The position numbers were made by a program, and so were the translations under genes. This document shows, in pieces, positions 9,883 through 18,406 of a stretch of DNA of 64,000 nt (position 1 is the first letter of the stretch; each line of letters opens with the position of its first letter). The notes beneath the pieces are model-generated. The model was given only the letters and a program-made list of their open reading frames with translations, searched no databases and had not been told where the DNA came from. The stretch is from Leptolyngbya subtilissima AS-A7 (GTDB lineage Bacteria > Cyanobacteriota > Cyanobacteriia > Phormidesmidales > Phormidesmidaceae): positions 1 through 64,000 of the forward strand of contig NZ_JAMPKY010000004.1 in assembly GCF_039962255.1 (NCBI RefSeq), given 5' to 3'.

Positions 9883-9989
9883 AGGGGTAGATGGGTGGGA
9901 GGGTGGATGGGTAGGAGAGTTGGGAGTTGATGGGTGCCAGGTGTAGTTTTTTGACCTGTATCTAGTACCTAATACCTGACACCTATTCC

Positions 9990-10637
9990 CTATCTGGCAA
10001 AGGTCTCTTCCCTAAGCTGGGTCTTTCGGTCGTAGTGGGTTTCATAGAGAATCTCAAGTTGCCCGCTGTACTCTTGAATCAACGATACCTGCCGCTTGTA
10101 GAGACCCTTGAAGATATTGGCAAATAGCAGTGTGCCGATGGCTACGACCATCCCTGCGGCGGTTGAGACCAGTGCTTCGGCAATGCCACCCGTCACGGCA
10201 GCCGCATTCGAGTTGATATCGCCAATTCCTAAGGCGCTAAAGGCCGCAATTAGCCCCAAAACAGTGCCTAACAGGCCCAGCAATGGCGAGAGCGTGACTA
10301 TTGTGGCGAAAACTGTATTAAACCGGCGCAGATGAGGTAGCTCTGCCTGCATAGCGCTGAGCAGGGCCAGATGAAACTGGCTGGGTTTAGCACCTTCTAG
10401 CTCTAGGGCTTCGAGGAAAATGCGGGCCGTGGGCAGATTCACGTTTTGTCGCAGCTTGGGGTACACATCCATTGGGGCTTGCCGATAGGTGCGCAAAACT
10501 TCTTGCATTACTGGACGCTGGCGGCGATTGATGCGAAACCAAAAGACCGTCCGCTCAATGATGAGCGCGATCGCCAGAATCGAGAACCCCAGCAGTGGCC
10601 ACATGACGATGCCGCCCGCCGCAAAAATAGTACCCAT
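9990..10637 (-). CDS. exbB: MotA/TolQ/ExbB proton channel protein ExbB
   Basis: Inner-membrane motor subunit of 215 residues. One helix near the N-terminus (WPLLGFSILAIALIIERTVF) is followed by a cytoplasmic loop. Two further helices form the proton path: LSPLLGLLGTVLGLIAAFSAL and GGIAEALVSTAAGMVVAIGTLLFAN, the classic MotA/TolQ/ExbB signature. It is the promoter-proximal gene of the minus-strand iron cluster and is divergent from tonB across 297 bases. The 107-base gap to exbD again carries GGGTGGATGGGT-type repeats. Confidence 0.94.
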   Translation of the reverse strand: MGTIFAAGGIVMWPLLGFSILAIALIIERTVFWFRINRRQRPVMQEVLRTYRQAPMDVYPKLRQNVNLPTARIFLEALELEGAKPSQFHLALLSAMQAELPHLRRFNTVFATIVTLSPLLGLLGTVLGLIAAFSALGIGDINSNAAAVTGGIAEALVSTAAGMVVAIGTLLFANIFKGLYKRQVSLIQEYSGQLEILYETHYDRKTQLREETFAR

Positions 10638-10934
10638 AGGCTTTGCTGCAAAATAGTGTCAACAAGCATTCACTCTGATTTGCGAGCCAATGTCAAGGTT
10701 AAAACCAGGATTATTTTCATCAGCAGGTCTGGCCTTGGCAGCAATTTCAGAGAGTAAACTAAGGATGGAAACGTGTAGAACCCCTGCCCAGGAATGCTTT
10801 TGGCAAAATCTCGATCTTTATTAGCGGTCGTTTCTAAGGATAATTTGGCATTAAAAACTGCAGTCTTAATGCAACTGTTTGCCGATTGTGTAATATAGCT
10901 AAGAAGATTTTTGCCGTTACTTGGGCAAGCACTA
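10638..10934. promoter_or_regulatory. Divergent exbB / tonB promoter region
   Basis: This is the only sizeable spacer from which both arms of the iron cluster could be transcribed. On the plus strand, TAATATAGCT near 10891-10900 is a fair -10 candidate for tonB. An imperfect palindrome centred on ACTGCAGT (10857-10864), flanked by TTAA on both sides with one extra base, could be an operator. I do not see a convincing Fur box (GATAATGATAATCATTATC-like), so iron control through Fur is neither shown nor excluded. Confidence 0.4.
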
Positions 10935-12587
10935 ATGAGTCTTTCAGAGATTTGCAGTCAACAACACCAGCACGAGCAGCAAAAACTCCGCAAGATTCTG
11001 CTTTGGGGAATTTTAGGTTCCGTGGGAGTGCATGGGGTAGGTTTTGGCCTCAGTCAGCTCGATTTTTGGCAGAGGCTGGCTGCCGATGACATTGAGCCAA
11101 TCGAGCTGATTGTCGTCGAACCCCTGTCCGATACACCTGAAGCCATTCCCGACCCTAACCTGCCCGCCGAACTCAGCACCGAAGTCAATGACTCCGCACC
11201 AGGGGGTGGCGGCGGTGGGGGTGGCGGCGGTGGGGGTGGCGGCGGTGGGGGTGGAAACTTTACGGCAGCTCGGGTCATATCACCCCCTGCCCCTGCCCGG
11301 GTCGCACCTCCTGTAGAGCGGGTTGAAGCAAAGCCTGAGCCGGTGCGAAACACCCAAGCCGATTCAGTCGTTGAGGAACTTGAAGCTGAGCCAGAAATCT
11401 CAAAAGAAGAGCCAGAGACTGAGCCAGAAATTTCAGAAACAGAAGAGCCAGAAACTGAGCCAGAAATCTCAGAAGAAGAACCAGAGACTGAGCCAGAAAC
11501 CTCAGAAACAGAAGACCTAGAACAAGAATCTCTAACCGCTGAATCTACGGAATCTCAGGCTGAGAACCTGCGCGACTTTTTGCAGCGTCTGCGCGATGCA
11601 CAAGCTCAGACCGCAGCTGACTCAGCTGCTGCTGAAAATGGTGTTGCTAGAGACGGCAATGGATTGGCCACTGCCCCTTCCAACGGCAGCGGTGGCACCG
11701 GCAGTGGTAGCGGCATCGGTAGCGGTAGTGGCACCGGCAGCGGTAGCGGCACCGGCAGCGGTAGTAGCTCTGGCAGTGGTAGCGGTAGCGGCACTGGCAG
11801 CGGTAGTGGTAGCGGCTCCGGCAGCGGTAGTGGTAGCGGCTCCGGACAAGGTTCTCGCACTGTAGCCTGTCAAAACTGCGTGCGTCCCGACTATCCTCAA
11901 AGCGCTCTGGATGCCGGTGCTGAAGGCCAACCCATGGTCAGCGTCGATATCAATCCCGACGGCAGCGTTCGCAGTGTCACCCTAACTCGCTCCAGTGGCA
12001 ACCCGGCAATCGATCAAGCCGCCATTCAGGCTGCCCGTAACTCACAATTTCAGCCCGTTAGCGGCGGAGCCAGTGTTCCCATCGAGTATGACCTGACCAT
12101 TGAAGGGTCGCGTCGCAACCGCGATGCCCGTCGTCGGGGCGATCGCCAAGCGGTAGAGCTACCGCCAGAGGCCAACCCTACCCCCGAGACAGCAACAAAC
12201 GAGCCCAGCCCCGTACCAACGCCCACGCCGACGCCACCTGTTGAGGCTGATGAGCCAGCCGCGGCTCCAACTCCACCAGCGGCGTCAGAACCAGAGCCCG
12301 CGGAGTCAGCACCCGTAGAGGCAGAGCCCGCAGAGCCAGAACCTGTAGAGCCGAAACCCGCAGAGGCAGCAGAGCCCGCACCCGCAGAGCCAGAGCCCGC
12401 ACCAGCGAGCCCGCCGCCGGTGCAAGCGCCTACCCCTAGTCCACCCGCGCCTAGCGCTCCCCCACCGCCAGCTCCTGCGGCCCCGGCGGCTCCGCCACCC
12501 GCGCCAGTTGCACCACCCTCACCGCCCCCGGCTAGTCCTCCGCCAGCAGCGGAGCCGGCTCCGTCAGCTGCACCAACTGGGGAGTAG
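10935..12587 (+). CDS. tonB: Energy transducer TonB with long low-complexity linkers and a C-terminal Pro-rich tail
   Basis: Links the ExbBD motor to the outer-membrane receptor. ATG at 10935 (MSLSEICSQQ) is preferred over the upstream TTG. Order: cytoplasmic N-terminus, one transmembrane helix at about residues 20-38, an unbroken run of about 18 glycines (near residue 90-107), Glu/Pro repeats of the type EPEISEEEPETE (about 130-190), a (GS)n stretch (about 240-305), and the TonB C-terminal domain (about 308-375; RPDYPQSALDAGAEGQPMVS). Unusually, about 165 residues rich in Pro, Ala and Glu follow the domain. In classical TonB the Pro/Glu linker precedes it and the domain is terminal. At 550 residues it is twice the usual size. 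Divergent from exbB. Confidence 0.9.
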   Translation: MSLSEICSQQHQHEQQKLRKILLWGILGSVGVHGVGFGLSQLDFWQRLAADDIEPIELIVVEPLSDTPEAIPDPNLPAELSTEVNDSAPGGGGGGGGGGGGGGGGGGNFTAARVISPPAPARVAPPVERVEAKPEPVRNTQADSVVEELEAEPEISKEEPETEPEISETEEPETEPEISEEEPETEPETSETEDLEQESLTAESTESQAENLRDFLQRLRDAQAQTAADSAAAENGVARDGNGLATAPSNGSGGTGSGSGIGSGSGTGSGSGTGSGSSSGSGSGSGTGSGSGSGSGSGSGSGSGQGSRTVACQNCVRPDYPQSALDAGAEGQPMVSVDINPDGSVRSVTLTRSSGNPAIDQAAIQAARNSQFQPVSGGASVPIEYDLTIEGSRRNRDARRRGDRQAVELPPEANPTPETATNEPSPVPTPTPTPPVEADEPAAAPTPPAASEPEPAESAPVEAEPAEPEPVEPKPAEAAEPAPAEPEPAPASPPPVQAPTPSPPAPSAPPPPAPAAPAAPPPAPVAPPSPPPASPPPAAEPAPSAAPTGE

Positions 12588-12638
12588 ATGCAGCGCAAGG
12601 TTGAATTTGTATTCTGAAGCCAAGTCTCGTTTGTCTTG

Positions 12639-12680
12639 GTGCGTCCCGCGTCGGCAACCGACGCGGGACGCACTGCTTTT
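12639..12680 (+). terminator. Strong hairpin downstream of tonB
   Basis: A perfect 16-base stem GTGCGTCCCGCGTCGG (12639-12654) pairs with 12658-12673 around a three-base CAA loop, followed by TGCTTTT. It begins 52 bases after the tonB stop. The very GC-rich stem is a good terminator candidate, although the T-run is short; a REP-like element is the alternative. Confidence 0.7.
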
Positions 12681-12681
12681 G

Positions 12682-12854
12682 GCATGAAGCAAAAGCGGCG
12701 TTGCTGAATGAGGGATGAACCGGCAAAGCCTTCAGACTCTGCATGGCCCCTTAAATCACCCAATTCTGGGGATTTTGAGACTCTATCTCCCTCAAGACTG
12801 GGGGCTGGGGGGCAAACCATACCTGCGTTAAGCAATGCAGCATGAAGCAAAAGC
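12682..12854. mobile_element. MITE-like element with terminal inverted repeats and flanking direct repeats
   Basis: A 15-base sequence GCATGAAGCAAAAGC occurs at 12682-12696 and again at 12840-12854. Just inside, the left end GCGTTGCTGAATGAGGGATG and the reverse complement of the right end GCATTGCTTAACGCAGGTAT match at most positions, so the 143-base interior has imperfect terminal inverted repeats. The interior has the 'CCCAATTCTGGGG' / 'ACTGGGGGCTGGGG' blocks seen near many cyanobacterial genes. No reading frame of its own is present. The pattern fits a non-autonomous transposon with target duplication. Confidence 0.5.
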
Positions 12855-13345
12855 TTTATGCTGCTGCGCTCTGGTGTCTAGCCAGGGCTTTCTATATAGC
12901 AGCGATCGGGTGCCCAATTTAGCGCGATCGCCCATTCGCTCCATTTTGCTCTGGTTTAACCCCGGTCGGTATTCTCTGGGCCTTCCCCTCCATGGGACAA
13001 CTCAGGGCTGCGACCAGCCGTAAATATGGCAGCAATATTAATTGAGGCTATAGATAGATCACCTTAAATAAGCCAAACCTATCAATTGAATTAAAAATTG
13101 CATTGCAAACTTGCGCCTCAAGGTGATCCACTGGCTCAAAAATGCCTATAGACTTACTTTCATGCAAAACAAATGTGCAATTGATTTAAGTCAATGCACG
13201 TTTTAGATGTTCTCTTTGGTCGAAGCCCTAGGCTTCTTGGGGCGTAAGCCTCGTGGTCCATTCTGCTCACCCACAGCTGTTCAACTAATCCACAGTCATT
13301 TAGCTACCGGCGCTCCCCCTGCGGAGATTGCTCAAAGGAGGTCCT
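12855..13345 (+). promoter_or_regulatory. Upstream region of nrtA with a long inverted repeat
   Basis: No gene is supported in these 490 bases. GATCACCTT (13057-13065) is repeated inverted as AAGGTGATC (13120-13128), enclosing an AT-rich segment with ATTGCATTGCAAAC. Further down, ATGCAAAACAAATGTGCAAT (13162-13181) holds inverted TGCA motifs. A consensus NtcA site GTA-N8-TAC was looked for by eye and not found. The nrtA start is fixed by AAAGGAGG at 13333-13340. Confidence 0.4.
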
Positions 13346-14692
13346 ATGTCCGATTATTCGCGTCGCAAGTTTCTGGTTACCGCTGGTGTATCGGCGGCTA
13401 GTTCGCTGCTACTCAAAGGCTGTTTGGGCAATCCCCCATCGGCTACGGTTGCCGTCACGCAAGTAGCTGCCGCTGCCCCTTTGTCCGCCGCTGACACGCC
13501 CGAGACCCCTAAGGTCAAGCTGGGCTACATTCCCATCGTGGAGTCGGCAGCGATCATCATTGCCCAGACAAAGGGCTTCTTTGCCAAGTACGGCATGACT
13601 GAGGTAGAAGTTGCCAAGCAGGCTAACTGGGCCTCGGCGCGCGACAACGTCACCATTGGCTCTGCCGGGGGCGGCATCGATGGAGGTCAGTGGCAAATGC
13701 CCATGCCTCACCTAATCAGCGAAGGCATTCTTACCAACGGCCGAAAGGTTCCTATGTATGTGCTGGCCCAGCTCAATACTCAGGGCAATGGCATTGCCAT
13801 TGCTAACACCCATGCCGGCAAAGGCTTTGGGTTAGATATCTCAAGTGCCGCTGACTACATCAAAGGGTTTCCCAGCACCCAGGGCCGCAAGTTTAAAGCG
13901 GCTCACACCTTCCCCAACGTGAATCAAGACTTTTGGATTCGCTATTGGTTTGCTGCGGGTGGTGTTGACCCCGACACCGATATCGATCTGCTGGCGGTGC
14001 CCCCAGCCGAAACTGTGCAGGGCATGCGCAACGGCACCATGGACGCCTTTAGCACCGGCGACCCCTGGCCATACCGCATCGTGGCCGACGACGTTGGCTT
14101 CATGGCGGGTCTGACCCACGAAATGTGGGCCTTTCATCCAGAAGAATACCTGGCGTTGCGAGCTGACTGGGTCGATGCAAATCCTAAAGCCACCAAGGCT
14201 TTGCTAAAAGGGTTGATGGAGGCCCAGCAGTGGTGCGACAACCCTGACAATCGAGCCGAGCTGGTGCAAATTACCTCTGGTCGCAATTACTTCAACATTC
14301 CCCCCGAGATTCTCACGCCGCCTTACAAAGGCCAATACACCATGGGCGACGGCAAAGCCGATGTTAACGACATCAACGCTGGCCCCCTCTACTGGAAAGA
14401 CCCCAAAGGCAACGTGTCTTACCCCTATAAGAGCCACGACCTGTGGTTTTTAACCGAGAGCATGCGTTGGGGTTTCCACAAGGACCAGCTCACCGACTTT
14501 GACACTGTGCGGCGCATTGTCGACTCCGTCAACCGCGAAGATCTCTGGCGTGAAGCCGCTACCGAAGCAGGATTTACCGCCGACATTCCCGCCGATACGT
14601 CTCGCGGCGTTGAAACCTTCTTTGACGGCATCAAGTTTGACCCGACTAACCCTGAGGCATATCTCAACAGTCTTCAGATTAAGCGGGTCTAG
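13346..14692 (+). CDS. nrtA: Nitrate/nitrite-binding lipoprotein NrtA
   Basis: Periplasmic-side binding protein of the high-affinity nitrate/nitrite ABC importer NrtABCD. The start is the ATG at 13346, six bases after a perfect AAAGGAGG; the longer frame begins with TTG and is rejected. The N-terminus [22 protein letters not shown] combines a twin-arginine motif with a lipobox Cys at residue 26. The mature part shows the family features [46 protein letters not shown] and [12 protein letters not shown]. About 448 residues is the normal size. It heads the operon; no nirA or narB lies next to it, although in several cyanobacteria these flank nrtABCD. Confidence 0.95.
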   Translation: MSDYSRRKFLVTAGVSAASSLLLKGCLGNPPSATVAVTQVAAAAPLSAADTPETPKVKLGYIPIVESAAIIIAQTKGFFAKYGMTEVEVAKQANWASARDNVTIGSAGGGIDGGQWQMPMPHLISEGILTNGRKVPMYVLAQLNTQGNGIAIANTHAGKGFGLDISSAADYIKGFPSTQGRKFKAAHTFPNVNQDFWIRYWFAAGGVDPDTDIDLLAVPPAETVQGMRNGTMDAFSTGDPWPYRIVADDVGFMAGLTHEMWAFHPEEYLALRADWVDANPKATKALLKGLMEAQQWCDNPDNRAELVQITSGRNYFNIPPEILTPPYKGQYTMGDGKADVNDINAGPLYWKDPKGNVSYPYKSHDLWFLTESMRWGFHKDQLTDFDTVRRIVDSVNREDLWREAATEAGFTADIPADTSRGVETFFDGIKFDPTNPEAYLNSLQIKRV

Positions 14693-14699
14693 GCGGAGA

Positions 14700-14775
14700 A
14701 AGGGTGGATGAGTGGGGGAGTGGATGAGTAGGCGAGGTAGTTACGCCCATCTACACATCCACCCATCTACCCCTA
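14700..14775. repeat. GTGGATGAGT-type repeats forming a hairpin
   Basis: Just after the nrtA stop, GGGTGGATGAGTGGGGGAGTGGATGAGTAGGCG is followed by CGCCCATCTACACATCCACCCATCTACCCC. The two halves are largely complementary, so the transcript can fold. It belongs to the same GGATGGGT repeat family found in other gaps in the window. Confidence 0.55.
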
Positions 14776-14788
14776 ACTCCAAACAGCA

Positions 14789-14877
14789 CTGGTTCAGAGA
14801 GAGATGACCAAAGGCAAGAGCATGGGGTCCACCGTCCACAGCAGCCCCATTCCCCCTTGCCTCGGTGCCTGAACCAG
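14789..14877 (+). ncRNA. Nested stem-loop between nrtA and nrtB
   Basis: Three sets of arms nest in the correct order: CTGGTTCAG (14789-14797) with CTGAACCAG (14869-14877), AGGCAAG (14812-14818) with CTTGCCT (14856-14862), and ATGGGG (14822-14827) with CCCCAT (14845-14850). Such an element in the transcript could protect the 3' end of nrtA mRNA or partly terminate it, giving more binding protein than permease. No T-run follows. The role is inferred; the complementarity is visible. Confidence 0.55.
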
Positions 14878-14970
14878 CCTACCTCGGTCGGTCTCCCCAA
14901 AGAAAGGCCGGGGTGGGTTTCCTCCTCAAAGCGTTTGTGATTTTTTCCTTCTAACTTAGGTACGGCAACT

Positions 14971-15822
14971 ATGGTTACTCACTCTCCAGTTCGCAAGCAG
15001 GCACGCCCTAACCCTTTTCTAGGCTCGGTTCAGGAGTTTTGGCAAAAGCGAGGCCCTGACCTGATTCCCCCCATCATTGGTATTGCGGTGTTTTTGACGG
15101 TGTGGCAACTGGTGTCGTGGTCGGGAGCCACCCGACTGCCCGGGCCGCTAAGTTTGTGGACCGATACGCGCACCCGCGAGCTATTGCTATATCCATTCTT
15201 TGATTTGGGTGGCTTGAATAAGGGGCTGTTTTGGCAAACTCTGGCTAGCCTAGGCCGGGTTGCCCAGGGCTACAGCGCTGCCGCTGTCGTTGGCATTGGA
15301 GTCGGGGTTTTAGTGGGAACTAGCCCCTGGTTAAATAAAGCCACTTACCCCATTTTTCAGTTTTTGCGGATGGTGGCACCCCTAGCCTGGGTTCCGATCG
15401 CCCTGGTGGCGCTGCAACAAAACCAGCCCGCTGCCATCTTCGTAATTTTCATCACTTCTGTGTGGCCGATTTTGATCAACACCATTGAGGGTGTGCGTCA
15501 GATTCCAGAAGACTACGACAACGTGGCTAAGGTGCTGCAACTGTCTCGCAAAGACTATTACTTGAACATTCTGTTTCCGTCGGCACTGCCCTACATCTTT
15601 ACCGGACTGCGGATTGCGATTGGTTTGGCCTGGCTAGCGATTATTGCAGCAGAGATTGTGATGTCGGGGATTGTGGGCATCGGTTTCTTTATCTGGGATG
15701 CCTACCAGCAGAATTACATCAGCGAGATTATCTTGGCGGTGTTTTACATTGGCTTTGTCGGTCTGCTGCTCGATCGCGCGATCGCTTTTTTGCAGACGAA
15801 GATTGCCCCGGCTCGGAAGTAG
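14971..15822 (+). CDS. nrtB: Nitrate ABC transporter permease NrtB
   Basis: Inner-membrane permease of 283 residues with about six helices. The cytoplasmic coupling (EAA) loop is clear: IPEDYDNVAKVLQLSRKDYYLNILFPSALPYIFTG. Other family marks are TLASLGRVAQGYSAAAVVGI and VAPLAWVPIALVAL. It dimerises and couples to the NrtC/NrtD ATPases. The 278-base gap to nrtA is filled by folded repeats rather than a promoter I can identify. ATG at 14971 follows ACTTAGGTACGGCAACT, a weak ribosome site. Confidence 0.94.
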   Translation: MVTHSPVRKQARPNPFLGSVQEFWQKRGPDLIPPIIGIAVFLTVWQLVSWSGATRLPGPLSLWTDTRTRELLLYPFFDLGGLNKGLFWQTLASLGRVAQGYSAAAVVGIGVGVLVGTSPWLNKATYPIFQFLRMVAPLAWVPIALVALQQNQPAAIFVIFITSVWPILINTIEGVRQIPEDYDNVAKVLQLSRKDYYLNILFPSALPYIFTGLRIAIGLAWLAIIAAEIVMSGIVGIGFFIWDAYQQNYISEIILAVFYIGFVGLLLDRAIAFLQTKIAPARK

Positions 15823-15845
15823 GAACTTTGAGGGGAGACCTGCCC

Positions 15846-16005
15846 GGCATAGGTTTGCCCTCTCCCCCGACCCCTCTCCCAGGGAGGAGAGGGGAGCCGG
15901 AATCCAGAACTGTAGGTTGGGTGGAGCGCCAGCGGAACCCGACGGGTTGGAAATCTATAACGCTTGACATTTTCGTTGGTGGGCAGTGCCCACCCCACGG
16001 CATTA
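15846..16005. repeat. Mosaic of three dispersed repeats between nrtB and nrtC
   Basis: Three repeat types lie end to end: CCCTCTCCC...CCCAGGGAGGAGAGGGG (about 15858-15895), GTAGGTTGGGTGGAGCGCCA with CGGAACCCGACGGGTTGG (15912-15949), and the palindrome TGGGCAGTGCCCA (15981-15993). Each is a block common in cyanobacterial intergenic DNA. The nrtC start follows directly with GAGGATAGAACT before ATG. Confidence 0.6.
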
Positions 16006-16032
16006 CTTAACAACGATCGCGAGGATAGAACT

Positions 16033-18039
16033 ATGAGCTTATTGGTGGCAGTGGATCAGGTGGATAAGGTCTTTAACCTATCCGACGGCGGCGAGTACAT
16101 CGCCCTCAAGGGCATTGACCTAACAATTAAAACGGGCGAATTTGTTTCATTTATTGGCCACTCGGGCTGTGGCAAATCGACCCTTTTAAACATGATCGCG
16201 GGGCTATCGCTGCCCAGTTCTGGAGTACTCACCTTGGAGGGTAAGAAAATTACCGAACCTGGCCCCGATCGCATGGTGGTATTCCAAAACTATTCGCTCT
16301 TGCCCTGGCGATCGGTGCGCGAAAACATTGCTCTGGCGGTAAATTCGGTCTATGGCGACAAGTCCAAGGCTGATCGCCGGGCCATTGTTGAAGAGCACAT
16401 CAACCTGGTGGGTTTGCAGCACGCCGCCGACAAATGGCCTGACCAGCTCTCGGGGGGCATGAAACAACGGGTTGCGATCGCCCGCGCCTTGGCCATTCGC
16501 CCCAAGCTGCTGCTGCTGGATGAACCCTTTGGGGCGCTGGATGCGCTAACTCGAGGCAATCTGCAGACTCAGCTGATGCGCATCTGCGACGAGAATAAAG
16601 TCACTGCCGTGATGGTTACCCACGATGTAGATGAGGCGGTGCTGCTGAGCGATCGCATCGTCATGCTCACTAACGGCCCCGGAGCCGAAATTGGCAACAT
16701 TTTAGAGGTCGATATTCCTCGCCCCCGCCAGCGCATGGAAGTGGTGGAGCACCCTAGCTACTACAGCCTGCGCAGCGAAATTATCTACTTCCTCAACCAG
16801 CAAAAGCGGATTAAGAAGCTGCGAGCCAGAAAAACTACGGCGGTGGCTCGTCACGGTTTGGAGAAGGTAAATCTGGATATTGGCTTTGTGCCACTGACCG
16901 CTTGTGCCCCGGTGGCGATCGCCAAGGAAAAAGGCTTCTTTGCTAAGCACGGCCTGGAGGAAGTTAACCTAACCCGCGAAACCAGCTGGCGCGGCATTGT
17001 GGACGGCATCGCTGGCGGCTACCTAGATGCTGCTCAAATGCCCTCCGGTATGCCCCTGTGGTTTTCCCTAGGTGGCCACAAAAATACCCCGCTGCCCGTG
17101 ATCAGCGCGCTGACCATGACCCGCAACGGCAACGCCATCACCCTATCTCGCCGTTTCTATGACCAGGGCGTCCACAGCCTGGATGCCTTTCGCGATATGC
17201 TGCACCGCACCCCCGAAACCCAGCACCGCATGGGTATGGTGCACCCGTCGTCGATGCACAATCTGCTACTGCGCTACTGGCTAGCGGCGGGCGGCATCGA
17301 CCCCGATCGCGACCTGGCTCTGCAAACCATTCCCCCCGCCCAGATGGTGGTGGATCTGAAGAACAATGCGATCGACGGCTTCTGCGTCGGTGAACCCTGG
17401 AACCTGCGCGCCGCCATGGACGAGGTAGGCTTTACCATCGCCACCGATCGCGAAATTTACGACGGCCACCCCGGCAAAGTGCTCGGCGTGCGCGAAGACT
17501 GGGCCGCCGCCTACCCCAACACCCACATTGCCCTTACCAAGGCCCTGCTCGACGCCTGCCGCTACTGCGCCGACCCCGAAAACGAGCTAGAGATTCGCCA
17601 GATTCTCTCCCAGCGCGCCTACTTAGGCACCCCCATCGACTACATCCAGCTGGGTGACCCCAACACCAAAGTCTGCGAGCTGCAAAAGCCCATGCGCGAG
17701 TACGCCCACCACCTGTTCTTTGGCGACGGCGCCAACCGCCCCAGCCGCACTGAACACCTCTGGCACATGACCCAACTCGCCCGCTGGGGTGATGTGCCCT
17801 TCCCCCGCAACTGGCTAGAGATTCTCGAACGCATTGTGCGAGTCGATGTCTATAGCACCGCCGCCCGCGAACTGGGCCTGCTCGACGCCAAATTCACTCG
17901 CGGCAGCATTCACCTGTTCGACGGCACCGACTTCGACGCTCAAGATCCCATTGGATATTTGAACAGCCTCGCTATCAAGCGCGACATCACCATTGCTGAG
18001 GTGGTGCTGGATGGACGGATGGCAGCCTTGGCTGCGTAA
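16033..18039 (+). CDS. nrtC: Nitrate ABC transporter ATPase NrtC with NrtA-like regulatory domain
   Basis: Cyanobacterial two-domain ATPase of 668 residues. Residues 1-260 are the ATPase: Walker [11 protein letters not shown]-loop FQNYSLLPW, signature [17 protein letters not shown] and Walker [16 protein letters not shown]. From about residue 275 to the end it resembles NrtA ([51 protein letters not shown]). In characterised cyanobacteria this domain binds nitrogen signals and mediates ammonium-promoted inhibition of uptake. I use the ATG at 16033, preceded by GAGGA; the frame extends further upstream but into repeats. The conserved order nrtB-nrtC-nrtD supports the identity. Confidence 0.95.
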   Translation: MSLLVAVDQVDKVFNLSDGGEYIALKGIDLTIKTGEFVSFIGHSGCGKSTLLNMIAGLSLPSSGVLTLEGKKITEPGPDRMVVFQNYSLLPWRSVRENIALAVNSVYGDKSKADRRAIVEEHINLVGLQHAADKWPDQLSGGMKQRVAIARALAIRPKLLLLDEPFGALDALTRGNLQTQLMRICDENKVTAVMVTHDVDEAVLLSDRIVMLTNGPGAEIGNILEVDIPRPRQRMEVVEHPSYYSLRSEIIYFLNQQKRIKKLRARKTTAVARHGLEKVNLDIGFVPLTACAPVAIAKEKGFFAKHGLEEVNLTRETSWRGIVDGIAGGYLDAAQMPSGMPLWFSLGGHKNTPLPVISALTMTRNGNAITLSRRFYDQGVHSLDAFRDMLHRTPETQHRMGMVHPSSMHNLLLRYWLAAGGIDPDRDLALQTIPPAQMVVDLKNNAIDGFCVGEPWNLRAAMDEVGFTIATDREIYDGHPGKVLGVREDWAAAYPNTHIALTKALLDACRYCADPENELEIRQILSQRAYLGTPIDYIQLGDPNTKVCELQKPMREYAHHLFFGDGANRPSRTEHLWHMTQLARWGDVPFPRNWLEILERIVRVDVYSTAARELGLLDAKFTRGSIHLFDGTDFDAQDPIGYLNSLAIKRDITIAEVVLDGRMAALAA

Positions 18040-18045
18040 GGGGTG

Positions 18046-18287
18046 GGGAGTGGGGGTAGGGGTGGATGGGTAGGGGGTGGATGGGTGACGCTTGCTTCTT
18101 CATTCATCTAGTCAGGGTTTGGAGCCTTCCGTCCAATTCAGGTTTGGAACCCCACAGTTTGATTCCTTTGACACCTCCATCGGCAGAACAGGCGTTTAAA
18201 CCGATGACCAGCAAATCCTTTCCGTGAGGTCAAGGACGGCGGAACGTCCTTGTCGATGGGGGTCTGGGGCCTGCGAAATGGCCCCAG
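18046..18287 (+). ncRNA. Repeat tract and two hairpins between nrtC and nrtD
   Basis: The 367-base gap before nrtD has no gene. It opens with GGGGTGGATGGGTAGGGGGTG repeats. Then CAAGGACG (18231-18238) pairs with CGTCCTTG (18245-18252), and CTGGGGCC (18264-18271) pairs with GGCCCCAG (18280-18287). A weaker CATCGG/CCGATG pair lies at 18178-18206. Two consecutive stable hairpins suggest transcript processing or attenuation ahead of nrtD. Confidence 0.5.
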
Positions 18288-18406
18288 CGGCAACCTTGGC
18301 TTTTCCACCCCACTTTCGTCAGCCCAACATCCTACGCCCTAGGCGATCGCTTTCTCGGCAACCACATCTCAACGTTTAGAACATTCCATCTTTAAGGAGT
18401 AAAACC

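Noticed and set aside
10638-10934. Fur box between exbB and tonB
   Set aside because: Only partial resemblance (GGATAATTTGGCATTA); not enough for a call.
11606-11930. Long frames on both strands within the tonB Ser-Gly and polyglycine regions
   Set aside because: They are shadows of low-complexity codons; only the plus-strand frame has a membrane helix, ribosome-proximal ATG and a TonB domain.
12050-12850. 266-codon minus-strand frame opposite the end of tonB
   Set aside because: Its Gly/Ala/Ser-rich product mirrors the Pro/Ala-rich tail and it runs through the hairpin and MITE; no homology recognised.
13000-13345. NtcA site upstream of nrtA
   Set aside because: Each GTA in the region was checked by eye for TAC eight bases later; none fits.
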